The notes below the pieces were generated by a model. The model worked only from the letters and a program-made list of their open reading frames with translations, was not told the origin of the DNA and made no database searches. From assembly GCA_043736395.1 (NCBI GenBank), contig JAYTCQ010000174.1:13015-77014 (forward strand): DNA of 64,000 nucleotides. The letters are read 5' to 3'. This document shows, in pieces, positions 19,601 through 28,863 of the stretch. The position numbers and the translations under genes are program-made. The stretch is from JAFDVL01 sp043736395 (GTDB lineage: Bacteria; Acidobacteriota; Blastocatellia; RBC074). Every line of letters starts with the position of its first letter. Position 1 is the first letter of the stretch.

Positions 19601-20726
19601 GAAGTTCAGCGACTAATTTTTCAAACGGAAAATCCTGATTGGAAAAAGCGTCTAAGGTCGTTTCTTTGATTCTTCGCAGTACTTCACAAAAGGTTGGATT
19701 CCCTGACAGGTCAGCGCGAAGCACCAACGTATTCACAAAAAAACCAATTAAAGATTCTGTCTCAGTCCGCGTTCGTCCTGCCACCGGAGCGCCCACGACC
19801 AAATCATCCTGATCGGTATAACGCGCCAGCAAAACATTAAATGCCCCCAGCAAAGTCATGAACATGGTCACGCCTTCTTTTCGGTTCAAGGCTTTGAGTT
19901 CATTTTGCAGGCCAGCGGAAAACACGCTGGAAATTTGCGCGCCTCGAAAACTTTGCACGGCTGGCCGCGGTCGGTCGGTCGGAAATTCAAGCAAAGCTGG
20001 AGCACCTGCCAGCTGTTTTTTCCAATACTGAAGTTGCTGTTTGGAATCTTGTTCCTGCTGAAGTGACCAGGCAGCGTAGTCTCCAAATTGAATCGAAAGC
20101 TCCGTCAACTGTGGCTTATTTTGTTGTGCGTAATCAAAATAAAGCTGCGCAAATTCGTTCCAGAAAATACCGAGTGACGATCCATCGCTAACGATGTGGT
20201 GAACCGTCAAAAACAAAATATGTTCCTGTTCATCCAGTTTGACGAGGACAAAATTTAAGAGACAATTCTCCAGAGAAATTGGGTGAGCGGCTTCTTCCGA
20301 CAAGAATTTTAAAGTCTCCGCTTCACGCACCTCCGGCGGGTATTCGCTGAAATCTTTCCAGCTCAATGGTAGCGATTGTGAATCTGAAATTTTCTGTTTC
20401 GGCGCTCCATCAATCTCTATAAATGTGGTTCTCAATGCATCGTGACGCGCAAAGATTTTTTCCAGTGCTTTTTGCAAAGCCTCTTGATTCAGCGTTCCGC
20501 TAAGCCTCATCGCATCAGTAAGATTGTAGGTCGAAGCGGAAGGATTTAATTGCGATAGAAACAAGAGGCTTTGTTGATTAAAAGTAAGCGGCGCAATGAA
20601 TCTATCAGCACGAAGTGGAATCGCGGTATTTTGTTGAGGCGCGCGATTTCTTTCACGCAATTTCTTTTCAAGCAAAATGCGCTTAGCGGCGGAAAGCTCC
20701 TCAATTCTTTGTGTCAACTGCGTCAT
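16602..20726 (-). CDS. NRPS B: condensation-adenylation-PCP-thioesterase
   Basis: Terminal NRPS module, 1374 aa. A short helical N-terminus (possible docking segment), C domain 45-480 (HHIVSDG 176-182, intact), A domain about 500-995 (YTSGSTGQPKG, NGYGPTE, YKTGD, NGKVDRK), PCP about 1010-1085 (GGHSLIA), type I thioesterase about 1095-1370 (nucleophile motif GRSFGG, late His in PGDHQ). The hand-read pocket code D-A-F-F-I-G-G-T-F-K differs from the classic valine code by one residue (F for W at the 278 position), so valine or isoleucine is likely. The A domain contains a repeat-derived insertion before YKTGD. The PCP-TE half is very similar to that of NRPS C. It starts 15 bp after NRPS C and overlaps the PAP2 gene at its end. 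Confidence 0.96.
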   Translation of the reverse strand: MTQLTQRIEELSAAKRILLEKKLRERNRAPQQNTAIPLRADRFIAPLTFNQQSLLFLSQLNPSASTYNLTDAMRLSGTLNQEALQKALEKIFARHDALRTTFIEIDGAPKQKISDSQSLPLSWKDFSEYPPEVREAETLKFLSEEAAHPISLENCLLNFVLVKLDEQEHILFLTVHHIVSDGSSLGIFWNEFAQLYFDYAQQNKPQLTELSIQFGDYAAWSLQQEQDSKQQLQYWKKQLAGAPALLEFPTDRPRPAVQSFRGAQISSVFSAGLQNELKALNRKEGVTMFMTLLGAFNVLLARYTDQDDLVVGAPVAGRTRTETESLIGFFVNTLVLRADLSGNPTFCEVLRRIKETTLDAFSNQDFPFEKLVAELRPERSLSHNPIFQTAFALQPETTSSVKIPGLQLRPYKISAVTSKFDLFLSVSETADGLQTTIEYSTDLFDEATMQRLLQHYQNLLEGIVTDPQQRLSELPFLSAAELQQILVEWNDTATDYPKDLCLHQLFEAQVDRTPDAVAIVSGEVNVSYRELNRRANHVAHALRETGIKPDTLVGLFTDRSVEMVIGVLGILKAGGAYLPLDPAYPQVRLEFMLNDANAPVILTQLSLRSRLPETTAQIICLDEKGIFPEQNDKNLTNLNKSEDLAYVIYTSGSTGQPKGSAIVHRGVSRLVINTNYVHLDSSDAMAQVSNISFDAATFELWGALLNGGRLVLINKDIALSPHEFAAQLREQKITVMFLTTALFNLLSREVPTAFATLKTLIIGGDACDPGCCREVLKNGSPERLVNGYGPTESTTFATWHLIENVGEGSIPLGRPISRTTIHILDRYMNPVPMGVHGEIYIGGDGLAREYLNQPELTGDRFRVSGVRFAETRHLTPATRFYKTGDIARYLPDGTIEFIGRKDHQIKLRGFRIELGEIENALLAHPSIQEVVLQVDTNKNDKKLIAYYVAVEPLLVSDLREFLKQRLPEYMVPSAWVHLEQFPLTPNGKVDRKKLPKADQLLTETKQELVAAKDELEVRLINIWQEVLGIHPIGVRDNFFELGGHSLIAVRLFSAIQQAFGKQLPLAVLFQSPTIEQLAEMLREQGWEPSWNSLVPLRPSGTAAPFFCVHAVGGNVLEYNSIVQHFDSEHPFYGLQAVGLDGQTAPLTNIAEMAAHYISEIRQLQPYGPYYLGGRSFGGSVAFEMARQLHDQGERVALLAMLDTYPLGWLKLFSEAEAKEYQKKFLRLRIKQHCRNLASLNLHGKAHYILSKAQFKTRKLKNIWWQLTEKITQNSNQPLAEILRKIEEINYLAVKKYVPQVYAGKVTFFCAEEEVSVAENITGWQALAAGGVEIIRLPGDHQTIIKEPHVQELARQLTLALAKAKLEKTGEENCE
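18096..18157. repeat. dispersed repeat cluster inside NRPS B adenylation domain
   Basis: GGCAGGTGTGAGGTGTCGGG facing ACACCTGACACCCGAAACC and TCACCTG, an imperfect inverted array of GGTGTC and GGTTTC units. On the minus strand it is read as RVSGVRFAETRHLTPATR between cores A6 and A7. Confidence 0.75.
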
Positions 20727-20741
20727 TCTGAATTTATTTCA

Positions 20742-23474
20742 TCAAACAGCTTGGCCTGATTGAATATCCTTTCGATTTAATCGTTTATTGAGTTGTTCGG
20801 CTAAGAGTTTCACGTTGGAGCTTTGAATCATGCTTTGATGATTGCCCGGAACTTCGACAACTTCGACTCCACCTGTTGCAAGAGATTGCCAACCAAACTG
20901 ATTTTCCAGAGAACTGACCTCTTCGGTCGCAGAAAAGTATGTAATTCGATCTGGATAAGCGCGAGGAATATATTTTTTGGCTGCCGAATAATTGAATTCC
21001 TCAATGTTGCGCAATGTATCTGATAAAGGCATTTCTTCACTTTGATTGAATTTTCGGCTCACCTGCCATTGCCATGTTTCAACTTTACGTTTCTTGTAAT
21101 TGGCCTTTTCCAGGAAATAAGAAATTTTCCCTTTCCAGTTAAATTGCTGAACATTCGCCAAATGCCGCTGAATTCGAATGAGTAAAAAGCGCGTTTGATA
21201 TTTCAATGTAATGCCGCGCGAAAACCGTTTCAGCCAACCAATCGGGTCGGTATCAAGCAATGCCACCAGCGCAACCTCCTGATTTTGTTCGCGGAGCTGT
21301 TGCGCCATTTCATAAGCTACGACGCCTCCAAACGACCGTCCACCAAGTTGATAAGGGCCATTCGGTTGCAGTTGCCGCAGCTCTTTAATGTATTGCGACG
21401 CCATCGCTTCGATACTGGTCAGCGGTTGCCGCTTGCCGTCTAATCCCACCGATTGCAAACCGTAGAATGGTTGATCGGACGGCATCTGCTGCGCGAGTTC
21501 GTAATACTCAAGCACATTGCCGCCAACAGCGTGAACACAAAAGAATGGGGTCTTATCTCCCTTTGGTTGTAATGGAACCAAAGAAGTCCACAACAATTGT
21601 TCGTCCTGCGTTTGGAGAAAAATTGCCAATTGCCGAATCGTTGGAGATTGAAACAAGGTCACGAGCGGCAGCCGTTTGCCAAAATTAATTTCAAGCTCAG
21701 CAAAGATGCGAACCGCCAATAACGAATGGCCTCCCAGCTCAAAAAAATTGTCTGTGACACTAATCGGATGAAGGTGCAAAGCGGCTTCCCAAATTTCAAC
21801 CAGCCTGGCTTCAATCTTATTATCGGCAATCACTACGTCATCTTTGTCACGGTCATTGATGACGGCTTCTGGCGCGGGTAATTGCTTCCGATCAATTTTT
21901 CCATTTGGCGAAAGCGGAAGCGAATCCAGCCTGATGAATAAAGATGGAACCATGTAATCCGGCAATTTTTGACTGAGATGATGACGAAGCTCTTCATTCT
22001 TCGGCGCATCAATTCCTCCCACATAATAGGTCACCAAACGCTTGTTACCGGAGGCGTCCTCGCCTGCCACGACTACACATTCACGAATCAAATGATGCTG
22101 CGATAAAACTGTTTCGATTTCTCCGAGTTCAATGCGATGACCGCGAATTTTGACTTGAAAATCCATTCGGCCTAAACACTCCAGCACGCCATCAGGATGG
22201 AGACGCGCAAGGTCACCGGTGCGGTAAACGCGAGTGCCGGGGAATGAGTGCTGAGTTATGAGTGCTAAGTTAGCTGACTCTTGAAACTTCTCAGATGTTA
22301 GCTCTGCTCTATTTAAATATCCTCGCGCTAATCCAATCCCCCCAATTAACAGCTCTCCTGCTGTTCCGGTTGGCATTGGATTGAAGTTTTCATCCACAAT
22401 AAAAATCTGGTAATTCGTGATTGGTCGTCCAATCGGCACAAAGTTTCGCTTGGTCTCGCGTTCGCAATCCCAATACGTGCATTCAACGGATGCTTCGGTC
22501 GGACCATATAAATTATGCAGTCCGATGTGTCGCGGCATACGCGCAAAAAAGCGTTGTTGAAGGGTGAACGGTAACGGTTCTCCGCTGCAAAAAATATGCT
22601 GAAGGGAATCACTTCTATGAAAACTTTCGTCTTCTAACAGCATCTGCAATTGCGAAGGAACCATGAATAAAGTTGAGATTTTTTCGCGCTGGATCAATTC
22701 AATTAAATAAGCGCCATCCTTCTGTCCACCGGGCGCTGCAATCACTAATCTGGCTCCAGCGATCAAGGGGGAAAAGAATTCATACAAAGACAGATCAAAG
22801 CTGAATGGAGTCTTCAATAAGACCGCGTCTTCTGTGCTCAGCGGAAATTGATTTTGCATCCATTGCAATTGATTACAAATCCCGCGATGCTCAATCATGA
22901 CGCCTTTGGGATTGCCCGTTGATCCCGATGTATAAATCACATACGCCAGATTTGAAGGCTTCGCTCCACTCTCAAAATTAGCTTCGCTTTCCTGATTAAT
23001 TTCTGCCGTGTCCAGACAAATGACTTGGGAATTATTGGCTGGTAAAGATGCCAGCAAGTCATTTTGCGTCAATAAAACCGGGACTCCGGCATCACTCATC
23101 ATAAAAGCGATGCGGTCTGCCGGGTAGTCAGGATCAAGTGGAACATACGCGCCTCCGGCTTTGAGAATGCCGTACATCGCAATCACCATTTCAGGCGAAC
23201 GCTCCATAAAAATCCCGACCAATGTTTCCGGTGTCACGCCGATTCTTTTTAAATAATGTGCCACTTGATTGGCACGATGATTGAATTCCTGATACGTCAG
23301 AATTTTGTCGTCGAAAATAAGTGCAGGTAAGTGAGGAGTTTTTTTGACCTGTGCTTCGAACAGTTGATGCAGGCAGGCTTCGCCTGAACTGACAATATTT
23401 TCAAAGTCAGCCTGCACCTGATTTTCTCGATGTAAACTAATTGCTTTCATTTTCCTCTCACCTGTTTTTGCCAT
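20742..23474 (-). CDS. NRPS C: stand-alone adenylation-PCP-thioesterase
   Basis: Monomodular NRPS, 910 aa, without a condensation domain: A about 35-530 (YTSGSTGNPKG, A4 FDLSLYEFF with the amino-group Asp present, NLYGPTEAS, YRTGD, NGKIDRK), PCP about 550-630 (GGHSLLA), type I thioesterase about 640-900 (GRSFGG, PGNHQ). Hand-read pocket D-L-Y-F-F-S-L-V-E, loosely like Cys/Ser-type codes but unassigned. An A-PCP-TE protein can load an amino acid and release it by hydrolysis or transfer, or act in trans with another protein's C domain. The ATG at 23474 lacks a ribosome-binding site; ATG 23450 is preceded by GAGAGG (3 nt spacing) and may be the real start. Contains the fourth repeat insertion. 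Confidence 0.94.
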   Translation of the reverse strand: MAKTGERKMKAISLHRENQVQADFENIVSSGEACLHQLFEAQVKKTPHLPALIFDDKILTYQEFNHRANQVAHYLKRIGVTPETLVGIFMERSPEMVIAMYGILKAGGAYVPLDPDYPADRIAFMMSDAGVPVLLTQNDLLASLPANNSQVICLDTAEINQESEANFESGAKPSNLAYVIYTSGSTGNPKGVMIEHRGICNQLQWMQNQFPLSTEDAVLLKTPFSFDLSLYEFFSPLIAGARLVIAAPGGQKDGAYLIELIQREKISTLFMVPSQLQMLLEDESFHRSDSLQHIFCSGEPLPFTLQQRFFARMPRHIGLHNLYGPTEASVECTYWDCERETKRNFVPIGRPITNYQIFIVDENFNPMPTGTAGELLIGGIGLARGYLNRAELTSEKFQESANLALITQHSFPGTRVYRTGDLARLHPDGVLECLGRMDFQVKIRGHRIELGEIETVLSQHHLIRECVVVAGEDASGNKRLVTYYVGGIDAPKNEELRHHLSQKLPDYMVPSLFIRLDSLPLSPNGKIDRKQLPAPEAVINDRDKDDVVIADNKIEARLVEIWEAALHLHPISVTDNFFELGGHSLLAVRIFAELEINFGKRLPLVTLFQSPTIRQLAIFLQTQDEQLLWTSLVPLQPKGDKTPFFCVHAVGGNVLEYYELAQQMPSDQPFYGLQSVGLDGKRQPLTSIEAMASQYIKELRQLQPNGPYQLGGRSFGGVVAYEMAQQLREQNQEVALVALLDTDPIGWLKRFSRGITLKYQTRFLLIRIQRHLANVQQFNWKGKISYFLEKANYKKRKVETWQWQVSRKFNQSEEMPLSDTLRNIEEFNYSAAKKYIPRAYPDRITYFSATEEVSSLENQFGWQSLATGGVEVVEVPGNHQSMIQSSNVKLLAEQLNKRLNRKDIQSGQAV
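22243..22287. repeat. dispersed repeat inside NRPS C adenylation domain
   Basis: Tandem GAGTGCTGAGTTAT / GAGTGCTAAGTTAG units (22246-22273). In the minus-strand frame they give LALITQHS, an insertion between cores A6 and A7 that resembles the LITHYSS peptide in NRPS A. Confidence 0.65.
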
Positions 23475-23491
23475 GCTTAATTTGTAAAAAA

Positions 23492-24652
23492 TTATGAGGC
23501 GACTGAAAATTCCTTAACTCCTTCGGAAATATTTCTTTTGATTTTCTGCAATTCCGGCTGACAGGAAGCGGGTGCCACCTGACTTAAAAATTCCAGCATG
23601 CGACCGGCAAAAACCGGGTAAGAAAATTTTTCGGCATGCTGACGCAGTACACGTTGCGACCAACGATAATCTTCAAATTGCTCAATGGCTTCGGATAAAG
23701 ATTGGCTGGTGGGATGCTTAAAAAATAATCCAGTCAAACCATCGGCAACGGTTTCCAGCGCTCCGCCTGCACCGTAGGCAACCACGGGACGCCCAGCAGC
23801 ATTGATCTCAAGTGGGGTCATCCCAAAATCTTCTTCACCGGGAAATAACAAAGCGCGGCAATGGCTGGCATAATAATTCACGACGTCATCGGGCTGTCGC
23901 CCTAAGAATTTAACCGTCGGGCCAGCCATTGCTTCCAAGCGCTGCCGATCTGGACCATCGCCGATGACGACCAATTCACGATTCATTTTCGTGCAGGCCT
24001 GAATCGCGAGGTCAATGCGTTTATAGGGAACGAGCCGTGACAAGATCAAAAAATAATCTTCCACGTGATTGCTGGGCTGGAATCGGCCTACGTCAATCGG
24101 AGGTGGAATCACGACCGATTCACGTTCATAAATTTGTTTGATTCGATCAGCCACTATTTGCGAGTTCGCGATGTAATAATCCGGTTGACGCGCAGCGCGA
24201 CGATCCCACGCACGTAATCCCGCGAGCATTGCAGGCAACACAGCCCGCGCCGCGCCGCTAAAGGCTTCACGTTCGGCATAATCGTCATACCGCCAAACCC
24301 ATCGCATCGGAGTATGGCAATAACAAACATGCACCGCATTTTTCGCACGACGGACGCCTTTGCCATAGCCAGAACTGCTGCTGACAATTAGCTCATGTTC
24401 TGATAAATCCAGACTTTCGACAGCGAACGGATAGAGCCAAAAATACTGGCGGAATTTGCTTTCCACCGCTGGCATTTTCTGCATGAAGGAAGTGCGAATT
24501 TCTTTCGTGCGTAATCTTTCCGGCAAGCGATGCTCAAGCGCAACCGTCGCGTACATCGGAGCCGCTGGAAAGATTTGCGATAAGGCTTCCGCCACTTTTT
24601 CCGCTCCGCCCATCTGGACGAAATAATCATGTACTAAAGCTATTCGGGGCAT
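23492..24652 (-). CDS. family 4 (GT-B) glycosyltransferase
   Basis: Retaining GT-B glycosyltransferase that probably adds a sugar to the lipid-linked repeat unit at the inner membrane face. N-terminal Rossmann domain starts MPRIALVHDYFVQMGGAEKV. The donor-binding half has FLILSRLVPYKRIDLAI, VIGDGPDRQRLE and the EX7E-type motif GEEDFGMTPLEINAAGRPVVAYGAGGA (split in my reading as EEDFGMTPLE then the conserved Gly-rich loop). Start set at ATG 24652, which has AAGGA 9 nt upstream; the longer frame from 24700 has no extra conserved sequence. Seventeen bp before NRPS C and in the same direction. Confidence 0.9.
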   Translation of the reverse strand: MPRIALVHDYFVQMGGAEKVAEALSQIFPAAPMYATVALEHRLPERLRTKEIRTSFMQKMPAVESKFRQYFWLYPFAVESLDLSEHELIVSSSSGYGKGVRRAKNAVHVCYCHTPMRWVWRYDDYAEREAFSGAARAVLPAMLAGLRAWDRRAARQPDYYIANSQIVADRIKQIYERESVVIPPPIDVGRFQPSNHVEDYFLILSRLVPYKRIDLAIQACTKMNRELVVIGDGPDRQRLEAMAGPTVKFLGRQPDDVVNYYASHCRALLFPGEEDFGMTPLEINAAGRPVVAYGAGGALETVADGLTGLFFKHPTSQSLSEAIEQFEDYRWSQRVLRQHAEKFSYPVFAGRMLEFLSQVAPASCQPELQKIKRNISEGVKEFSVAS

Positions 24653-24730
24653 CCTGAGTGATCCTTTTTTCGGTAGTAGTTCGTGTTTGCGATGCAACAC
24701 GAATCTGTTTTTTTATCTTTCAGGTTTAAG

Positions 24731-26029
24731 CTATGCACTAAACCGCAGCCATAAATTCGTTACTATTTTGCCAATCGGAAAATCATCACGTTGTGGATAA
24801 AAACAATCACGCCAACTGATTTTTTGTTTATGTAGTAACCCAAATAACGCGACAATCAGCATCACGCTGTAGCCCAGCACCGAAGCCAGCGCCGCGCCAA
24901 CGATGCCGCGTGTCGGCAACCAATACAGCAGCGCGATCACGGTGACCACCGCTGAAGATAAGCGCGAAATGGTGCTCAGAATCGGGTAGCCCAAACCGTT
25001 TAAGCCACTGTTCACAATTGCGGCCAGGCTCCAAAGGACAGAGGCAACCAGCAGCAGCCGGAGAGTTCCTGTTGCTGCCAAAAACTCTTCGCCATACGCA
25101 AAGCGCAAGATATATGGCGCTGACACCCAAAGCGGAATTAACACCACGACATACACGTAAAGTGTTTGGCGCATACTTTTGGTGAGTAATTGCAGTGACT
25201 CTTTTTTGCTTTCCAGGGCGGCGACCTCTGGCAACAAGACATCCGAGACCGAAGACGCAAGGACGGTGGTGATTTCAGAGAGCCGCACGGCTACCACATA
25301 AAGCCCGATCACTGCGCTGGGAGCCAGCGCCGCGAGTAATAATTGATCCAATCGCAGAGTTGCTATTGAGGTAATCAAGCCCGGAAAATAACGCAGCCCG
25401 TAAGCAAGCGCTTCTTTCCATTCCCCCCAACCAAGTTGCCAATGCGGACGCAATGCAACCTTGACGCCGATGACGGCAAGTGTCGTACACGCCAACTGTG
25501 CAGCGATCATGGTATAGGCGGCATTTCTTACCGTCAGCTCGCCAATCAACCAGAGCACTATATAAGTGACAGATTGTGTGCCGTAAAAAATGCCTCGTGC
25601 GGCAGCCGACCATCTAAACTGTCGCGTTCCCTCAAGCAAGCCAACCATCAAATCAAACAGAAGCGCGAGCGGAATATTTAATAAATAAACTCGTACCAAC
25701 AGCATGACCGCCGGACTGCGTTGCCCAATCAGATGCGGGACAACCAACTCCGCTATCCCAAAGGCGATGAGGCCGGCGAATAACGCAAAAATGAGTGCAT
25801 TGGAATAATGTGTGGAAAGTGACTCTGGACGACGTGCCAGATAATAACGATAGGCCTGCGGTAAGCCTAAGCCGAAAGCCCAGGCTACGATATTTGGCCA
25901 TAACACAACCACCGCGAGGTCGCCACGTCCTTCCGGCCCGAGTGCCCAGGCAGTCAACAAGCTTGTGACCACACCGGAAAGCAGCGTAAAGCCGTAAGTC
26001 AAAAATACGATGGCGATATTTTTCTTCAT
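24731..26029 (-). CDS. Wzx-like polysaccharide flippase
   Basis: Polytopic inner-membrane protein of 432 aa with about 12 hydrophobic segments and the N-terminal signature of the polysaccharide transporter (MATE/MOP) superfamily: a first helix, then LTAWALGPEGRGDLAVV. It should flip undecaprenyl-linked repeat units to the periplasm. It sits between two glycosyltransferase genes and near a Wzy-like gene, the normal setting for Wzx. No strong ribosome-binding site is seen; the start is the first ATG. Confidence 0.88.
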   Translation of the reverse strand: MKKNIAIVFLTYGFTLLSGVVTSLLTAWALGPEGRGDLAVVVLWPNIVAWAFGLGLPQAYRYYLARRPESLSTHYSNALIFALFAGLIAFGIAELVVPHLIGQRSPAVMLLVRVYLLNIPLALLFDLMVGLLEGTRQFRWSAAARGIFYGTQSVTYIVLWLIGELTVRNAAYTMIAAQLACTTLAVIGVKVALRPHWQLGWGEWKEALAYGLRYFPGLITSIATLRLDQLLLAALAPSAVIGLYVVAVRLSEITTVLASSVSDVLLPEVAALESKKESLQLLTKSMRQTLYVYVVVLIPLWVSAPYILRFAYGEEFLAATGTLRLLLVASVLWSLAAIVNSGLNGLGYPILSTISRLSSAVVTVIALLYWLPTRGIVGAALASVLGYSVMLIVALFGLLHKQKISWRDCFYPQRDDFPIGKIVTNLWLRFSA

Positions 26030-26084
26030 TCGTTTGGTAATAATTCAGTCAGCGCCTGATCTATGAGGCGCATTATTTTAGTAA

Positions 26085-27311
26085 CTAAAAATTCGTTTTG
26101 CGGTATTGATCGGCTACCGCATTTAGTGACGGATTTATCAAATCCGATGAATTCGCCTGACGATAAAACTGTTCCAATTTCTGTTGATATGTCGCGACGG
26201 AAAACTCCCTGTATATTTGTTGGCGCGCTGCCGAGCCTAATCGTTTGCGTAACAATTTATCCTGACTCAATTTGATGATCGCGGCGGCCAACGCCTCGTC
26301 ATTGCTGACAGGCACCAGCCAGCCATTCAACGCGTGATGAATCATTTCTGGATTACCTCCCACTGCGGTGGCGATGACGGGCAACTCGCTTGCCATCCCT
26401 TCCAACACAACCAGCCCGCAAGGTTCCGCCAATGAATTCACTACTAATAAATCCAGTGCTTGCATCACCGCCGGAACATCACGCCGTCCGCCTAAAAAAC
26501 GAACGGCTGCTGCAATTTCTAATTTTTCAGACATTTGTCTTAAGAGCTGAAAATACTTTTCATCAGAGGCATTGAATTGTGGTTCGCCAACAATTAATAA
26601 AATTGCCTTGGGAAATTCTTGGACGACGCGCTTAAAAGCATGGAGCAATCCAAGCTGCCCTTTGCGCTCAGTGATTTGTCCGATGATCCCGATTACTGGT
26701 ACGTCCCGATTAATTGCTAATTCGGAACGGATGCCGAAACGTTTTTTTTCATCAGGCTGAAACTTTTCCGTATCAGCACAGTTAAGAATTGTTTTGATCG
26801 GAACGCGCTCATAAAACGGATGCAATAAAATTCCGCGAAATCTGTTGGCTGTCGCCTGTGAAACTGCTAAAAGTTTGATTCGTGACGAAGCCAGTAAAAC
26901 AAAGAGCCGAATCGCAGTACTAATCGGATGATGCGGTAATAAATCATGCAGATGCCAAATGACAGGAACCTTTAATCCGACTGTTGCCGCTGTGATAACT
27001 AATCCGGCACGAATACTGTTGGCATGAATCAGATCAGGATTTATTGTTTTTATTTGTGAACGAACACTGCGCATGACGTGCCAAAACGAAATCAAATACT
27101 GCACCATTAGGTCTAATCGCCAGGTAAATCTTGCCTCCAGTTTTTTGACTTCAAGGCACGGGATTTTTTGTGCTTCAACTTGCCGTTTCAGGTCGCCAGC
27201 CGGACACATCACAATGCTCTGAAATTCAGAGTTAAGCTGCGATAAAATCAGTAAAAGCACCCGTTCTGCTCCACTGACGATATCCGTATGGTTGTAAAAA
27301 AGTATTTTCAT
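26085..27311 (-). CDS. family 4 (GT-B) glycosyltransferase
   Basis: Second GT-B glycosyltransferase of the locus. N-terminal domain MKILFYNHTDIVSGAERVLL, then IHANSIRAG and IWHLHDLLPHH. The C-terminal domain has VIGIIGQITERKGQLGLL, LLIVGEPQF and the donor motif EPCGLVVLEGMASELPVIA. Probably builds the lipid-linked oligosaccharide. Start chosen at ATG 27311, preceded by AAAGGGAA and 16 bp after the Wzy stop; starts further upstream (27338, 27398) would overlap the Wzy gene. Confidence 0.9.
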   Translation of the reverse strand: MKILFYNHTDIVSGAERVLLLILSQLNSEFQSIVMCPAGDLKRQVEAQKIPCLEVKKLEARFTWRLDLMVQYLISFWHVMRSVRSQIKTINPDLIHANSIRAGLVITAATVGLKVPVIWHLHDLLPHHPISTAIRLFVLLASSRIKLLAVSQATANRFRGILLHPFYERVPIKTILNCADTEKFQPDEKKRFGIRSELAINRDVPVIGIIGQITERKGQLGLLHAFKRVVQEFPKAILLIVGEPQFNASDEKYFQLLRQMSEKLEIAAAVRFLGGRRDVPAVMQALDLLVVNSLAEPCGLVVLEGMASELPVIATAVGGNPEMIHHALNGWLVPVSNDEALAAAIIKLSQDKLLRKRLGSAARQQIYREFSVATYQQKLEQFYRQANSSDLINPSLNAVADQYRKTNF

Positions 27312-27327
27312 TTCCCTTTTATCTTTC

Positions 27328-28845
27328 TCAGAATTCATGTGATAGCTCACCTGCCAGTTGCTGTTCATCGCGCGCGGATTCTGAACAAATCCAACCAATC
27401 ACCATCCAGGCGATAGGTGCGGCTGAATAAATCATAAAAGTCAGTCCGAAAATGCTATTCAGAATCAGCATGGAGATGATCGCTGCTGCGATGCGACGCA
27501 CTGTAGCTATGTGGCTTCCCGAGGCAGCGCTTTTAAAAATCCTTACTCCAATCCATTGAATTCGCACCAGAATCCCAACAAATAACAATGCTACTGGAAG
27601 GCTACAGCCAACCAGCAGGACAACCACAAAACTGTCTATCGGGTAAAAATCGCTGGTAATACTCGTATAGCGGGCTGCTGCTACTGTTCCTGCACTAATT
27701 CCTGCACCCAGTGGATGAGCGGGAATATATTTGGTGATAAGTACTCCCCAGATTTTGAATCGCTCATCCAGGCTACCTTCTTTCGTTGGTTGTAAAGTTC
27801 CACGCGCTGTATGCGAAAGCATAGTTCCGAATTTATCGTCTTTATCTTTTTCCCACATTTCCTGCGCTGATGGCGGCTTCGCAATCACTAGTAGAAGTAC
27901 TAATGAAAGTCCCATCATCCCGCAACGTTTGATAACTCCGGTCCAATTTTCAGCCCCTACTAAAATAAAAACTCCTACTCCGGCCACCAGCCCGAAAATT
28001 GCTGTTCGTTGTCCTGTAATAATAAGTACCGAGCTTAACCCTAGGAAACACATGACCCAGCCCAAACGCCGTACTAACTGTTTTGCTCCGAACGCAAAAC
28101 CAAACGCAATCAAAGCACCAAATTGAACATACCGCCCCCATTCTTCCGCGCTATTGAAAGTTGCTAACGAGCGTTGAATATGGCCTACGGCAATGGATTC
28201 ATAATGGTCTGTGTGATTTACCCAATACTGCTCAAAGCTGGGGAAACCAAAAACTAATTGGTAGGCTCCATGCAAAGAACAAATCAATCCCATCACTACA
28301 ATCAGGCGGAAAGCGGTGCTCAAAAAAGCTGGCTTCATCGCACGCCCGAAATAAAACCAGGCTACCGGCAACAAAATGAAGAAGGCTCCCGACATGCCAA
28401 CAAACACTCCACCCTGAAATGGATTGAAGATTTGAATAAAGAAGCATGCTGCCAGAATTGAAACGGGTAGCCCTAACGGCTTCGTCATGAAAATCTGTTC
28501 ACGCCTCTTCCACAGTAGAATCGTAAAGGCCAAAACGGTTAGTAATGGCGTCACCAAATGAATGGGATCAGTAGTCGTGTATTCGACGAAAATGAACTGC
28601 GCGCGCCGCAAAAAACCACGCATCGGCTCAAAAATCAGCATTGCCAAAAGGCCTGCTTCAAGACTGGAGAGTAATGGCAATGCCATTAACCATAGTGCTC
28701 CGCTCAGCATCAGACTGCGTAATAAACCACCCCCACTAACAACAGCTAACGCCGTCGCGGCTGAGAGGGCAGGCAAAGGGCCCAGCCACATCAACCACGA
28801 ACGGCGAAAAGCGGTTATCCTTGATTGTTCTTTGGCTCCAATCAT
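27328..28845 (-). CDS. Wzy / O-antigen ligase-like membrane protein
   Basis: A 505-residue protein with about ten to twelve transmembrane helices and a large periplasmic loop between about residues 195 and 240 (FGFPSFEQYWVNHTDHYESIAVGH followed by AEEWGRYVQFG, quoted in parts). A second loop carries GSLDERFKIWGVLITKYIPAHPLGAG, the R-x-x-x-W pattern common to the Wzy_C family of polymerases and ligases. It would polymerise flipped repeat units or ligate them to an acceptor. Starts 18 bp after the dehydrogenase-like gene. Confidence 0.84.
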   Translation of the reverse strand: MIGAKEQSRITAFRRSWLMWLGPLPALSAATALAVVSGGGLLRSLMLSGALWLMALPLLSSLEAGLLAMLIFEPMRGFLRRAQFIFVEYTTTDPIHLVTPLLTVLAFTILLWKRREQIFMTKPLGLPVSILAACFFIQIFNPFQGGVFVGMSGAFFILLPVAWFYFGRAMKPAFLSTAFRLIVVMGLICSLHGAYQLVFGFPSFEQYWVNHTDHYESIAVGHIQRSLATFNSAEEWGRYVQFGALIAFGFAFGAKQLVRRLGWVMCFLGLSSVLIITGQRTAIFGLVAGVGVFILVGAENWTGVIKRCGMMGLSLVLLLVIAKPPSAQEMWEKDKDDKFGTMLSHTARGTLQPTKEGSLDERFKIWGVLITKYIPAHPLGAGISAGTVAAARYTSITSDFYPIDSFVVVLLVGCSLPVALLFVGILVRIQWIGVRIFKSAASGSHIATVRRIAAAIISMLILNSIFGLTFMIYSAAPIAWMVIGWICSESARDEQQLAGELSHEF

Positions 28846-28863
28846 TACATTTTCAACTCGGCC

